Assembly: GCA_001767855.1 (NCBI GenBank) | Contig: MEMF01000002.1 | Location: 619,493 to 683,492 of the forward strand | Direction: 5' to 3' | DNA: 64,000 bases | Source of the DNA: Alphaproteobacteria bacterium RIFCSPHIGHO2_01_FULL_41_14 | Lineage (GTDB): Bacteria > Pseudomonadota > Alphaproteobacteria > UBA7879 > UBA5542 | In this document: one piece after another, positions 9,628 to 17,122 of the stretch | How positions within the stretch are numbered: the first letter of the stretch is position 1 | How the letters are laid out: each line of letters opens with the position of its first letter | Translations under genes and position numbers: made by a program | Notes under the pieces: generated by a model | Database searches by the model: none | The model's input: only the letters and a program-made list of their open reading frames with translations | Told to the model about the DNA's origin: nothing

Positions 9628-9675
9628 CTACTATATGTTGTCTTTATGTTCTTATTTTTTATCTACATCTTGTAT
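9628..9675 (-). promoter_or_regulatory. tandem NrdR-like boxes upstream of nrdJ
   Basis: Two 16-bp sites resemble the NrdR consensus acaCwAtATaTwGtgt: CTACTATATGTTGTCT at 9628-9643 and TATCTACATCTTGTAT at 9660-9675. The first keeps 12 of 16 positions of one common form; the second keeps most of the central 11. They are 16 bp apart, so their centres are 32 bp apart, about three helical turns, which is the spacing NrdR sites usually show. They lie 22 to 70 bp upstream of the nrdJ start. Sites are read from sequence; regulation is inferred, and no nrdR gene is in the window. Confidence 0.6.
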
Positions 9676-9817
9676 CAGCATACCGATTTCATTTTTCTCT
9701 ATCAAGGAGTAATTCTTTAAAATTTATAGTTTTTTTTGTTGATTTTTTCAAAGCTATAGGAATGGTGCATTTCTTTGATAAATGCCTCTCTAAATTTATC
9801 AGAAGGAATTAATAATA

Positions 9818-9846
9818 TTGAATTTAGGAGTCATAAATCCTATAAT
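9818..9846 (+). promoter_or_regulatory. strong putative sigma70 promoter
   Basis: TTGAAT at 9818-9823 and a perfect TATAAT at 9841-9846 are separated by 17 bp, predicting transcription from about 9853, 35 nt before the start of the exported methyltransferase-like gene. Confidence 0.65.
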
Positions 9847-9887
9847 CCTACTGTATAAAATAATATGGTAAAAATATGGGGTTAAGT

Positions 9888-11048
9888 ATGTCAAAATTTA
9901 TTTTCTTTATCCTGTTAGGGTTCTTTGAAATATCCCATAGCTATGGGCCTTACTTTCAGTACGATTTTAACCATCTTGATCAGGCAAAAGAAAGAGTTTC
10001 CCAACTTAGAGAAACAGCTCAACAACACAGTAACCGGCAGCTTCGTGACTTATGTGATCACTTCTTGCGTCATTATGATTCTGCCAAACGACCTACTGTA
10101 AAAGCGGTTAGTGAAAATTTACCACTTTCCATCTACAAGAAACAATATCAAAAGCGATATGTGCGCGCTTGGGAGAAGAGTCCGAACTTTTCCTCAGTTG
10201 AAGCTATTATAGACCAAGTTCCTCCTGATAATAGAGAGAGTTTTAGGAAAGAAGCAGACACAGATATAGAGCGGGCCAAAAAACTACTCCCTCTTTACGG
10301 AGCCTATAGAGATTTTTATGGGCCATGGAGAGAGTATTTATTCAGAGATTTTATCCCCCTTTCTGATGATACTCCGAAAAATTTAGCAGACAAAAAAACC
10401 CTTTTTACTCACCTTATTAAGGCAGGATTTATTGTAAATTCTCAAGTAGATCTAGACCGAGGAATAAATTTACGTGATTTTAAACCCCTCCTTGAGGTGT
10501 TTTTAGCAGACCATCCTGAAATTAACACATTACGATTGGGAGATGAAAAAATGCTAAACCATAGGGTTTACGAACTTTTAGGTGTAACCCCTGATGGAAT
10601 GTACGGCTATCGCCCTTTTACTAAAGATGATCTGAATCCTTTTAGTATGTATATTTCAAATCTTTTGGGTGAGAATAACGATATTGTGGCTGATGCGCAT
10701 GATCCCCAATTTTGGAAAGATCTTCTTGAAATAAAAGGAGAAGGTTTTTTCGAGAGCATTCGAGATTTAAGTTGGTATATATTTCAGGCTCTTCCCCATC
10801 AGAAAGAAAGTAAAGAAGGGCAACAAGCTATGGCAACTTTGCGTTATATCTTTAGAGCACTGAAGCCGAAAGGAGAATTTTCTATTTGGAATACATCCTT
10901 TGAAATGCTCACCCCAGAAGGCGAACCAACAGGAAATCTCAAGAGAGATGATGAAATACGAGATCTCGTCAAGTGTATAAGAGACGTTGGTTTTAGATTT
11001 GATTCACAGAAAAGCCAGAAAGATACTTTGGTTTTTATTAAACCATAG
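9888..11048 (+). CDS. exported protein with methyltransferase-like C-terminal half
   Basis: 386 residues from ATG 9888, chosen because GGGG lies 6 nt upstream; an alternative in-frame ATG is at 9876. The N-terminus MSKFIFFILLGFFEISHSYG is a signal peptide. No family is recognised with certainty. The C-terminal half (IVADAHDPQFWKDLL, then LRYIFRALKPKGEFSIWNTS, then GFRFDS...TLVFIKP) matches the order of strands expected after the SAM-binding region of a class I methyltransferase and resembles the exported protein at 60344-61612 (ADVLDPDFW, LIPGGLVEIL, KLIFQKR). The region where the glycine motif should be reads INTLRLGDEKM, so SAM binding is doubtful here. It has its own strong promoter. Confidence 0.6.
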   Translation: MSKFIFFILLGFFEISHSYGPYFQYDFNHLDQAKERVSQLRETAQQHSNRQLRDLCDHFLRHYDSAKRPTVKAVSENLPLSIYKKQYQKRYVRAWEKSPNFSSVEAIIDQVPPDNRESFRKEADTDIERAKKLLPLYGAYRDFYGPWREYLFRDFIPLSDDTPKNLADKKTLFTHLIKAGFIVNSQVDLDRGINLRDFKPLLEVFLADHPEINTLRLGDEKMLNHRVYELLGVTPDGMYGYRPFTKDDLNPFSMYISNLLGENNDIVADAHDPQFWKDLLEIKGEGFFESIRDLSWYIFQALPHQKESKEGQQAMATLRYIFRALKPKGEFSIWNTSFEMLTPEGEPTGNLKRDDEIRDLVKCIRDVGFRFDSQKSQKDTLVFIKP

Positions 11049-11118
11049 AAAAACTGAGATCCCCTCTTGGAGCTTCCCTTAATTGTGTGTAGAATATAGG
11101 GTATTCGAAAGGGTATAA

Positions 11119-11604
11119 ATGAGAATTAATATTGTAGAGACAATCACTGGCGGCATTGTTGTTGTTCTATCTGCAATTCTTTTGCTTTATGCTTATGTCT
11201 CAACCCAATACAAGGGCCAGGAAGGTTATAAAATAACAGCCCGCTTTAACAAGGCCGATGGTCTAGTGGATGGCAGCGACGTTAAAATTGGCGGTATCCG
11301 TGTGGGCACTGTTTCTAAAATGACCCTAGACCCCCTGACTTATGCGGCTATTATTGAGCTTGCGATTAACCCAAAAATTAAACTTCCAACAGACACCTCT
11401 GCTTCTGTTATTAGTGAGAACCTCCTTGGTGGAAAATATCTTGACCTTCAACCAGGTGGGGATGAAACGATGATGAAAGAGGGCGATGAAATTCAGCAAA
11501 CTCAATCTTCTGTGATCCTTGAATCTCTCATCGGTCAGTTCATTTTTGGTAACAAAGATAAAGATAAAAACAAAGACGACGAGAAATCTAGCTCTCAGAA
11601 ATAA
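11119..11604 (+). CDS. mlaD: MlaD-type MCE-domain lipid transport protein
   Basis: 161 residues: one N-terminal membrane anchor (TGGIVVVLSAILLLYAYV) followed by an MCE domain with the family hallmarks ARFNKADGLVDGSDVKIGGIRVGTVSKM, the VISENLLGGKYLDLQPGG segment and a C-terminal SLIGQFIFG helix. The tail is a low-complexity KDKDKNKDDEK stretch. MlaD forms the hexameric periplasmic part of the Mla phospholipid transporter at the inner membrane. The genes for MlaE and MlaF are not adjacent here, unlike the common mlaFED order, so partners must be elsewhere. Confidence 0.9.
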   Translation: MRINIVETITGGIVVVLSAILLLYAYVSTQYKGQEGYKITARFNKADGLVDGSDVKIGGIRVGTVSKMTLDPLTYAAIIELAINPKIKLPTDTSASVISENLLGGKYLDLQPGGDETMMKEGDEIQQTQSSVILESLIGQFIFGNKDKDKNKDDEKSSSQK

Positions 11605-11729
11605 AATCTCTTTTACGTTTGGCTCCTGGTCATTTATCGGTCCTGAGTATTTTTATTTTTTTTCTACGCCCTTGAATATTAAGAAAGTTTTTTTTATAGT
11701 CGGACTACTTTTGGAGAATAATAGAGTCA

Positions 11730-12959
11730 ATGCATATCACCGTCCCCTTAACTGAAATCGCTCTTGTTATCGTAAGCGCTTTGGTGTGTGGACTTATCTT
11801 TATGCGATTAAAACAGCCTGCCATCTTGGGATATATGTTTGCCGGCCTTGTCATTGCACCCTATATGGTGATTGATTCTGATATGGAACACATCATCAAA
11901 TCGTTATCAGAACTTGGTGTTTTTATGCTGTTGTTCATTCTAGGAATGGAAATGAATCTGCGGTTTTTTCGAGAAAACTGGCTCACAACCTTGGGGTGCG
12001 TCCTTGCCCAATTCATCATTAGCTTAGGGGCAGCGTATGTCATCTCTTTATTCTTTAATTGGTCTTTTGGCCTAACCTTCGTTTTAGGATGTATTATTAC
12101 CCTCAGTAGCACGGCTGTTGCTATCAAAATGCTGGATAGCATGGGGAAATTGAAGACAGACACAGGGCATCTCACCATCGGTATTCTGATTGCGCAAGAC
12201 CTTGCCTTCGTTCCCATGATTTTAGCTGTCCAAGGGTTTGGTGGAGAGGCTTTTGAGATAGGCATTATTGCCGCCAAAGTGTTGGGATCTATGGGATTGC
12301 TTGCCCTCCTAGTCTGGACACTCAGTAGAGCTGAGCGTCTTCATATTCCGTACTTGGAAGATATTTCGAGGGATGGAGAACTACTTCCCCTCCTTGCCCT
12401 TACTTTTTGTTTTGGTCTCGCGTCTTTAACAGGCACCATGGGTTTGTCCGCGGCTTATGGAGCCTTCTTGGCAGGGCTTATTCTGGGGAACACAGCTGAA
12501 CGCCACCAGGTTTTGGAGGTAACCCATCCTCTCCAAAGCTTACTGCTTATGGTTTTCTTTTTATCTGTTGGACTTCTCGTGGATATAGATTTCCTTGTAG
12601 AACATATTGTGAAGATTTCCATTCTGCTGTTTGTGGTTCTCTTTGGAAAAACCATTCTCAATACCACCATCCTCCACATGTTTAAGCAACCCTGGCGCAT
12701 CTCCTTTGTGAGTAGTCTTGTATTGGCCCAACTGGGAGAATTTGCGTTTGTTTTGTCCGATATGGCCGCTAGCAAGGGATTACTAAAGCCAGATGAACAA
12801 AAATTGGTTATCTCTTTGACCATCATGTCGCTTGCCGTCAGCCCTCTTTGGTTAACATTGGCCAAAAAATTTCAAACAGAAGATGGATCTTTTTCCTTAG
12901 AACATTTAAAGTCAAACTCCTTTTGGTCTAAGATCAAGTATCAACGCCCATGGAAATAA
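11730..12959 (+). CDS. CPA2-family cation:proton antiporter (KefB-like membrane domain)
   Basis: 409 residues, almost entirely membrane-embedded with about 12 hydrophobic segments. Motifs typical of the Na+/H+ exchanger domain of KefB/KefC/CPA2 transporters are present: RLKQPAILGYMFAGLVIAPY, ELGVFMLLFILGMEMNL, LSSTAVAIKML and AAYGAFLAGLILGNT. The chain ends after the membrane domain, so the cytosolic TrkA-N/RCK regulatory domain of full-length KefB is absent. It probably exchanges K+ or Na+ for protons. Its last 10 bases overlap the start of rnhB, indicating translational coupling. Confidence 0.87.
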   Translation: MHITVPLTEIALVIVSALVCGLIFMRLKQPAILGYMFAGLVIAPYMVIDSDMEHIIKSLSELGVFMLLFILGMEMNLRFFRENWLTTLGCVLAQFIISLGAAYVISLFFNWSFGLTFVLGCIITLSSTAVAIKMLDSMGKLKTDTGHLTIGILIAQDLAFVPMILAVQGFGGEAFEIGIIAAKVLGSMGLLALLVWTLSRAERLHIPYLEDISRDGELLPLLALTFCFGLASLTGTMGLSAAYGAFLAGLILGNTAERHQVLEVTHPLQSLLLMVFFLSVGLLVDIDFLVEHIVKISILLFVVLFGKTILNTTILHMFKQPWRISFVSSLVLAQLGEFAFVLSDMAASKGLLKPDEQKLVISLTIMSLAVSPLWLTLAKKFQTEDGSFSLEHLKSNSFWSKIKYQRPWK

Positions 12960-13582
12960 ATCTTCTTCACCCAAGTTTCGAAATTGAAAATTTGTTTGAG
13001 GGGATTGTGGCTGGGGTAGATGAGGTAGGATATGGCTCTTGGGCTGGGCCCGTTATGGCTGCTGCTGTGGTGTTACCGAGAGATTGCCCCCTTTCTCTTT
13101 TAGACTTACTGGACGATTCAAAAAAATTATCTCTTCTACAAAGAGAAAAAATTTATACTCTTTTATTAGATACCCCAGAGGTTTGTGTTGGGATTGGAGA
13201 GTCGTCTGTTGAGGAAATAGATCAAATGAATATTCGCCAAGCCACTTTATTGGCCATGACCCGGGCTCTTGAAACTCTTCATCTTCCTTTAAATGCTGTG
13301 ATTATTGATGGAACAGCTCGACCTCAGTGCCTTTATCCTTGTTATGCTTATGTGAAGGGAGATCAAAGAAGCTATTCCATTGCGGCAGCTTCCATTATCG
13401 CAAAAGTCACCCGGGACCGTCTGATGCAGCAACTCTCCCTTGACTATCCTCATTTTGGATGGGAAAAGAATGTGGGATATGGCACAAAAACTCATTCTGA
13501 GGTCCTTCTAAAACATGGCCCCACTCTTTGGCACCGCAAGAGCTATCGGCCTATTGCGGCTCTTCTAGAACCAACTGTTTAA
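12950..13582 (+). CDS. rnhB: ribonuclease HII
   Basis: 210 residues. Cleaves RNA in RNA:DNA hybrids and at single ribonucleotides in DNA. Catalytic acidic residues are in place: DE in GVDEVGYGSWAGP, Asp in VIIDGTARPQ and Asp in AKVTRDRLM. The usual GRG motif after DE, which contacts the RNA-DNA junction, reads GYG, a noteworthy change. The ATG lies within the end of the antiporter gene (10-bp overlap). Its 3' end overlaps the 3' end of the convergent mutY gene by 32 bp. Confidence 0.94.
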   Translation: MEINLLHPSFEIENLFEGIVAGVDEVGYGSWAGPVMAAAVVLPRDCPLSLLDLLDDSKKLSLLQREKIYTLLLDTPEVCVGIGESSVEEIDQMNIRQATLLAMTRALETLHLPLNAVIIDGTARPQCLYPCYAYVKGDQRSYSIAAASIIAKVTRDRLMQQLSLDYPHFGWEKNVGYGTKTHSEVLLKHGPTLWHRKSYRPIAALLEPTV

Positions 13583-14585
13583 CTTTTTTCATCAACGTTG
13601 GCAGAGCATATAGCCCGAGATCTGAGGGCTGCACCCAAATACCTGGCCTCTCCGAAGTCTCTGCCTTTGCTTTCACAATCGTGCCAATCAGATGGAAATG
13701 TGTAAAGGTATGCTTCACCTTCTTCCTGAGCGGAAGAAGGGAGAGAAAGGAGGGAGGAAGGGGCTGATCTTTCTCGACTTTCCATTCTGATGTGGGAAAC
13801 CCCATTAAACTTGCTAGTAATCCTTTGTCAGGGCGTTTTTCTAATAAGACTTCCCCTTTGTTATTTTCGACCCAGAAAAATGTTCCATATCGGGTGGGTT
13901 TTTCTGTTTTAGGAAGACGTTTGGGAAAGTCTTCCGGATTTTGTCCAAAGGATTGGCAAAAAGAAGCGAGCGGGCAAAGGCTGCACTTAGGATTTTTTGG
14001 GGTACAGAGAGAGGACCCTAAGTCCATCAAGGCTTGAGCATAGTCTCCTGGTCGTTCTTTAGAGATTAACGGGCGCGCTTTTCCGTGGATTTCTTTTTTG
14101 ACAGCAGGAAGAGGGGTTTCCAGGCGAAAAAGACGGGTTATAATGCGCTCTATGTTCCCATCTACCACGGTGGACGGTTTATCAAAGGCAATGGATAAAA
14201 GAGCCGCCGCGGTATAGGGCCCTATACCAGGCAATGTCAAAAGTATTTTTTCATCAGATGGAAACTTTCCTCCATGCTGCTGTTGTACCACCTGGGCACA
14301 TCTATGCAAATTTCTGGCTCGGCTGTAGTATCCCAATCCTTGCCACACATGTAAGACATCGTCCAAGGAGGCCTCGGCCAAATCTTTTACTCTCGGCCAT
14401 TTCTCTAAAAACTGCACATAATACTCTTTGACGGTAGGAACAGTGGTTTGCTGCAACATAATTTCACTGATCCATACGGCATAAGGATCAGGCCGCTGTC
14501 CGGCAAGAGAACGCCAAGGAAGCTGGCGCCGGTAAACGTCATACCATCTTAATAAAGAGCGATGATAGTGAGGAATAGAAATCAT
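13551..14585 (-). CDS. mutY: A/G-specific adenine DNA glycosylase
   Basis: 344 residues. Removes adenine mispaired with 8-oxoguanine. The helix-hairpin-helix LPGIGPYTAAALLSIAF is followed by VVDGNIERI with the catalytic Asp. The 4Fe-4S cluster Cys pattern C-x6-C-x2-C-x5-C is complete (CTPKNPKCSLCPLASFC). N-terminal YRRQLPWR and SEIMLQQTTV are typical. The C-terminal part (TRYGTFFWVENNKGEVLLEKRP...) is the Nudix-like domain that recognises 8-oxoG. It overlaps rnhB tail to tail over 32 bp. Confidence 0.96.
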   Translation of the reverse strand: MISIPHYHRSLLRWYDVYRRQLPWRSLAGQRPDPYAVWISEIMLQQTTVPTVKEYYVQFLEKWPRVKDLAEASLDDVLHVWQGLGYYSRARNLHRCAQVVQQQHGGKFPSDEKILLTLPGIGPYTAAALLSIAFDKPSTVVDGNIERIITRLFRLETPLPAVKKEIHGKARPLISKERPGDYAQALMDLGSSLCTPKNPKCSLCPLASFCQSFGQNPEDFPKRLPKTEKPTRYGTFFWVENNKGEVLLEKRPDKGLLASLMGFPTSEWKVEKDQPLPPSFLSLLPLRKKVKHTFTHFHLIGTIVKAKAETSERPGIWVQPSDLGLYALPTLMKKVKQLVLEEPQ

Positions 14586-14691
14586 TTTTCTACTCTATAA
14601 GGAAATATCGTCGATGGCGAAAGAATTTTTTTAAAAATTCTAATAGAGAATGGTTGTTATTTTTGAGTCGATACAGTAGGTTCACCATGTT

Positions 14692-14782
14692 GGAGAGGTG
14701 CCAGAGTGGTTGAACGGGGCGGTCTCGAAAACCGTTGTACGTGTTTTGCGTACCGTGGGTTCGAATCCCACCTTCTCCGCCA
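14692..14782 (+). tRNA. tRNA-Ser (anticodon CGA)
   Basis: Acceptor stem GGAGAGG pairs with CTTCTCC near 14772-14778, discriminator G and encoded CCA follow (14780-14782). The anticodon loop CTCGAAA gives CGA, reading UCG. A long variable arm (class II tRNA) and the T-loop GGTTCGAATCCC are present. The start of the next gene is 22 nt downstream with no terminator between. Confidence 0.95.
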
Positions 14783-14804
14783 CATTCTCAATCAAGGAGA
14801 TACC

Positions 14805-15113
14805 ATGATTAACCATATTATATTATTTAAGTTCAAGAGATCTTTAACAAAACAAGAAATTGCTGAGTTGTTAAATCAAATCCGCACCTTGAGTGAATAT
14901 TTTCCAGGAATCCAGAATTTTTCTTGGGGGCCCCGTAATAGTTCGGAAAAGGATGCACATGGATTTGAATATGGATTACTGCTTCAGTTTGATTCTGAAG
15001 AAACACGCAAACAGTATTTTGTCCACCCTTTAAGCGCCGAGATATCCAAGAATTTTGCACCGGCCCTAGAGGGAGGCGAGAAGGGGGCTCTTTCGTTCGA
15101 TTATGAAGTTTAA
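14805..15113 (+). CDS. Dabb-domain (stress-responsive alpha/beta barrel) protein, copy 1
   Basis: 102 residues from ATG 14805, preceded by AAGGAG at good spacing; the frame is open further upstream only because it runs into tRNA-Ser. The sequence MINHIILFKFKRSLTKQEI..., LSEYFPGIQNFSWGPRNSSEK, FEYGLLLQFDSEETRKQY, HPLSAEI is the pattern of the Dabb dimeric ferredoxin-like barrel. Function of this family outside a few enzymes is not known. It is followed by a close tandem copy. It probably shares a transcript with tRNA-Ser. Confidence 0.85.
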   Translation: MINHIILFKFKRSLTKQEIAELLNQIRTLSEYFPGIQNFSWGPRNSSEKDAHGFEYGLLLQFDSEETRKQYFVHPLSAEISKNFAPALEGGEKGALSFDYEV

Positions 15114-15128
15114 GTATAGGAAGGTGAC
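15114..15128 (+). repeat. short repeat before Dabb copy 2 (partner at 15505-15519)
   Basis: GTATAGGAAGGTGAC here, directly upstream of Dabb copy 2, recurs as GTATAGGAACGTGAC at 15505-15519 after copy 2 (14 of 15 bases). The downstream copy has no start codon behind it and may be a remnant of a further tandem unit. Confidence 0.5.
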
Positions 15129-15133
15129 ATACA

Positions 15134-15448
15134 ATGATTAATCACATAGTTTTATTTAAATTTAAAGAATCTTTATCCCTTCAGGATATTGACCATTTAT
15201 TTACACAAATCCGGAAACTGAGCGAATTCTTTCCCGGTATTCAGAACTTTTCTTGGGGACCCAATAATAGCTCTTACGGATTAAACCGTGGGTTTGAATA
15301 TGCGCTCTTTTTACAATTTGATTCGGAAGAAACCCGGAAACAGTATGGAGCTCATCCTCTCAACGAAGAAATATCAGAAAAAATTGTGAGGCCTGCTTTG
15401 GAAAATGGCCTCGAGTCCAGCTTAGTGGTTGATTTTGAGACAGTATAG
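15134..15448 (+). CDS. Dabb-domain protein, copy 2
   Basis: 104 residues, clearly a duplicate of the preceding gene: MINHIVLFKFKESLSLQDI, LSEFFPGIQNFSWGPNNSS, FEYALFLQFDSEETRKQYGAHPLNEEI. Differences are spread along the chain, so the duplication is not very recent. Spacing to copy 1 is 20 nt, with an AGGAAGG ribosome-binding site inside the short repeat. A bidirectional terminator follows at 15531-15561, closing the tRNA-Ser/Dabb unit. Possible pairing of the two as a heterodimer is a guess from the dimeric nature of the family. Confidence 0.85.
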   Translation: MINHIVLFKFKESLSLQDIDHLFTQIRKLSEFFPGIQNFSWGPNNSSYGLNRGFEYALFLQFDSEETRKQYGAHPLNEEISEKIVRPALENGLESSLVVDFETV

Positions 15449-15530
15449 CTGATTCCTGCTTCCCCTGCCTTATGTGAAGGGGCACGAAGGAAAGTACAGT
15501 GTTCGTATAGGAACGTGACCAACTAGATAT

Positions 15531-15561
15531 AAAAAACCCAGTCTTTATACTGGGTTTTTTT
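15531..15561. terminator. bidirectional intrinsic terminator
   Basis: AAAACCCAGT and ACTGGGTTTT form a 10-bp stem around CTTTAT; T-runs flank the hairpin on both strands. It serves the Dabb genes on the plus strand and the DUF378 gene on the minus strand. Confidence 0.85.
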
Positions 15562-15581
15562 GTAATTATAAAGGTAAAGTT

Positions 15582-15791
15582 CTACTCTTTTTTACTGCAC
15601 GTTAAGCAGACAAACCCAACATAAAGAGCACTTAATCCCACCAAGCCATAAACAGCGCGGGCCGGTGTGGACATATCGCCCAAAAGCATGGCCACCACGT
15701 TGTAATTGAAAAGACCCACAAGGCCCCAGTTGATTCCTCCAACAACGGTTATAAGGGTCGCAATTTTCTTAAGTAAGCATGAATGCATCAT
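15582..15791 (-). CDS. DUF378 family small membrane protein
   Basis: 69 residues with two hydrophobic segments. The family pattern is complete: KKIATLITVVGGINWGLVGLF, NYNVVAMLLGD, ARAVYGLVGLSALYVGF. DUF378 proteins are small inner-membrane proteins of unknown role. Two Met codons start the frame; either may be used. It ends 20 nt from the bidirectional terminator. Confidence 0.88.
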   Translation of the reverse strand: MMHSCLLKKIATLITVVGGINWGLVGLFNYNVVAMLLGDMSTPARAVYGLVGLSALYVGFVCLTCSKKE

Positions 15792-15919
15792 ATTTTTTCT
15801 CCTATTTGTTAAACTTGGCTTCCATTGTAAGGGGATTTATTCTCCCAAGGCAAGTAGAAAAAATAGGGGAAGAAATATCTCACGCGGCCTTGACTCTTAG
15901 CCAAAAAATATCAAAAAAT

Positions 15920-17122
15920 TTATCTTTTTTCTCTTAAGATGCATCCAAAGATACCATAGACCACAACAGATAGAAGAAAGAAATAAATGGGCATGGGGAA
16001 GGGAGTACCATTATGAAGAGCCCCCATAGCAAAAGTGACGAGAGATACAATGCTATAGTAAAAAAATCCAAAGAAAGAAGATGCTGTTCCCGTGGCATGT
16101 TCATATTTCTCTAGAGCAATGGACAAAGTGCTCGGCACGACGACGGAGGCACTAAACGTTAGAATCATCATACTTCCCACCGTTAATACTACAAACCAAC
16201 GGTTAGGGGCACATAACAAGGTGAACAGCAAGATTCCCCCCAACAACAAAGACGTGCCCATCATAAATATTGTCAATCCACGTTCCATAATACGAAAAGT
16301 ACTCAATGAATTATGTAACCTCCTGGCCCATAAAGCCCCGAGACTTCCTGACAAAGCTAAGAAAATAAAGGTCGTTCCGTATATCTTTGGAGAAAGGCCC
16401 AAAATATCGATGAGGTAAAAAGAGCCTTCTGAATAGTAAGAGAACATAATTCCAATGATCCCTCCCACAAATAAAGCACACGCCACTACTTTTTTATCCT
16501 TTAGCAGAGCGAAAAAAGTTCCCACCATGGAGACTGATTTTAACTGAGGTGAAGAAACTCTTGTCTCTGGCAAATTTTTATAAGAAAGAAAAAAAACCAA
16601 AGCACCAAATAAAGCCAACAAAAGAAAAATGAAAGCCCATCCGAAAGTTTCATCGATAACACCTCCTAAGACGGGACCAATGGCGGGTGCAAAAGAAAGT
16701 GCACTCCCCACCAGAGAAAATACTTTTCCTCTTTCCTTACCTTTAAAAGCATCTCGAGCAATGGCTTGTCCTAAGACACTCCCAGTGCTGCCTCCCACCG
16801 CTTGAATAAATCGAGAAACCATTAAGATTTCAATTGTAGTGGAATGAAAACATCCAATACACCCCACAATAAAGATAAAAACTCCGTAGAGGAGGCAAGG
16901 TCGTCGCCCAACGAAATCCGATAGCCTTCCCCAAAGAAGTGTCCCCACAGCAATACCAAAAAGGTAGATGGATAACGTGTATTCAACCACTGATTCTTTA
17001 ACATTTAAATAACGGGCAATGTCAGGAAGAGCGGGAGCATAAACGGTTTCAGAGAATTGGGGAAGAATAGCAATAAAAACCAAAAGCCAAACCGCAGGTT
17101 GGAGGGGTTGACTCACTTTCAT
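15920..17122 (-). CDS. MFS transporter, Bcr/CflA drug-resistance type
   Basis: 400 residues, 12 hydrophobic segments. The N-terminal YAPALPDIARYLN, the LLWGRLSDFVGRRPCLLYG loop (MFS motif A) and RFIQAVGGSTGSVLGQAIARD are characteristic of the Bcr/CflA subfamily of proton-driven multidrug exporters. Its ATG overlaps the TGA of accC (4 bp), so it is translated from the accBC transcript. Linkage of an efflux pump to acetyl-CoA carboxylase genes is unusual but gives no functional clue by itself. Confidence 0.9.
   Translation of the reverse strand: MKVSQPLQPAVWLLVFIAILPQFSETVYAPALPDIARYLNVKESVVEYTLSIYLFGIAVGTLLWGRLSDFVGRRPCLLYGVFIFIVGCIGCFHSTTIEILMVSRFIQAVGGSTGSVLGQAIARDAFKGKERGKVFSLVGSALSFAPAIGPVLGGVIDETFGWAFIFLLLALFGALVFFLSYKNLPETRVSSPQLKSVSMVGTFFALLKDKKVVACALFVGGIIGIMFSYYSEGSFYLIDILGLSPKIYGTTFIFLALSGSLGALWARRLHNSLSTFRIMERGLTIFMMGTSLLLGGILLFTLLCAPNRWFVVLTVGSMMILTFSASVVVPSTLSIALEKYEHATGTASSFFGFFYYSIVSLVTFAMGALHNGTPFPMPIYFFLLSVVVYGIFGCILREKR

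Noticed and set aside
9606..9887. Cobalamin riboswitch upstream of the B12-dependent reductase
   Set aside because: No B12-box-like sequence or long structured leader is seen; the NrdR-like boxes explain the region better.
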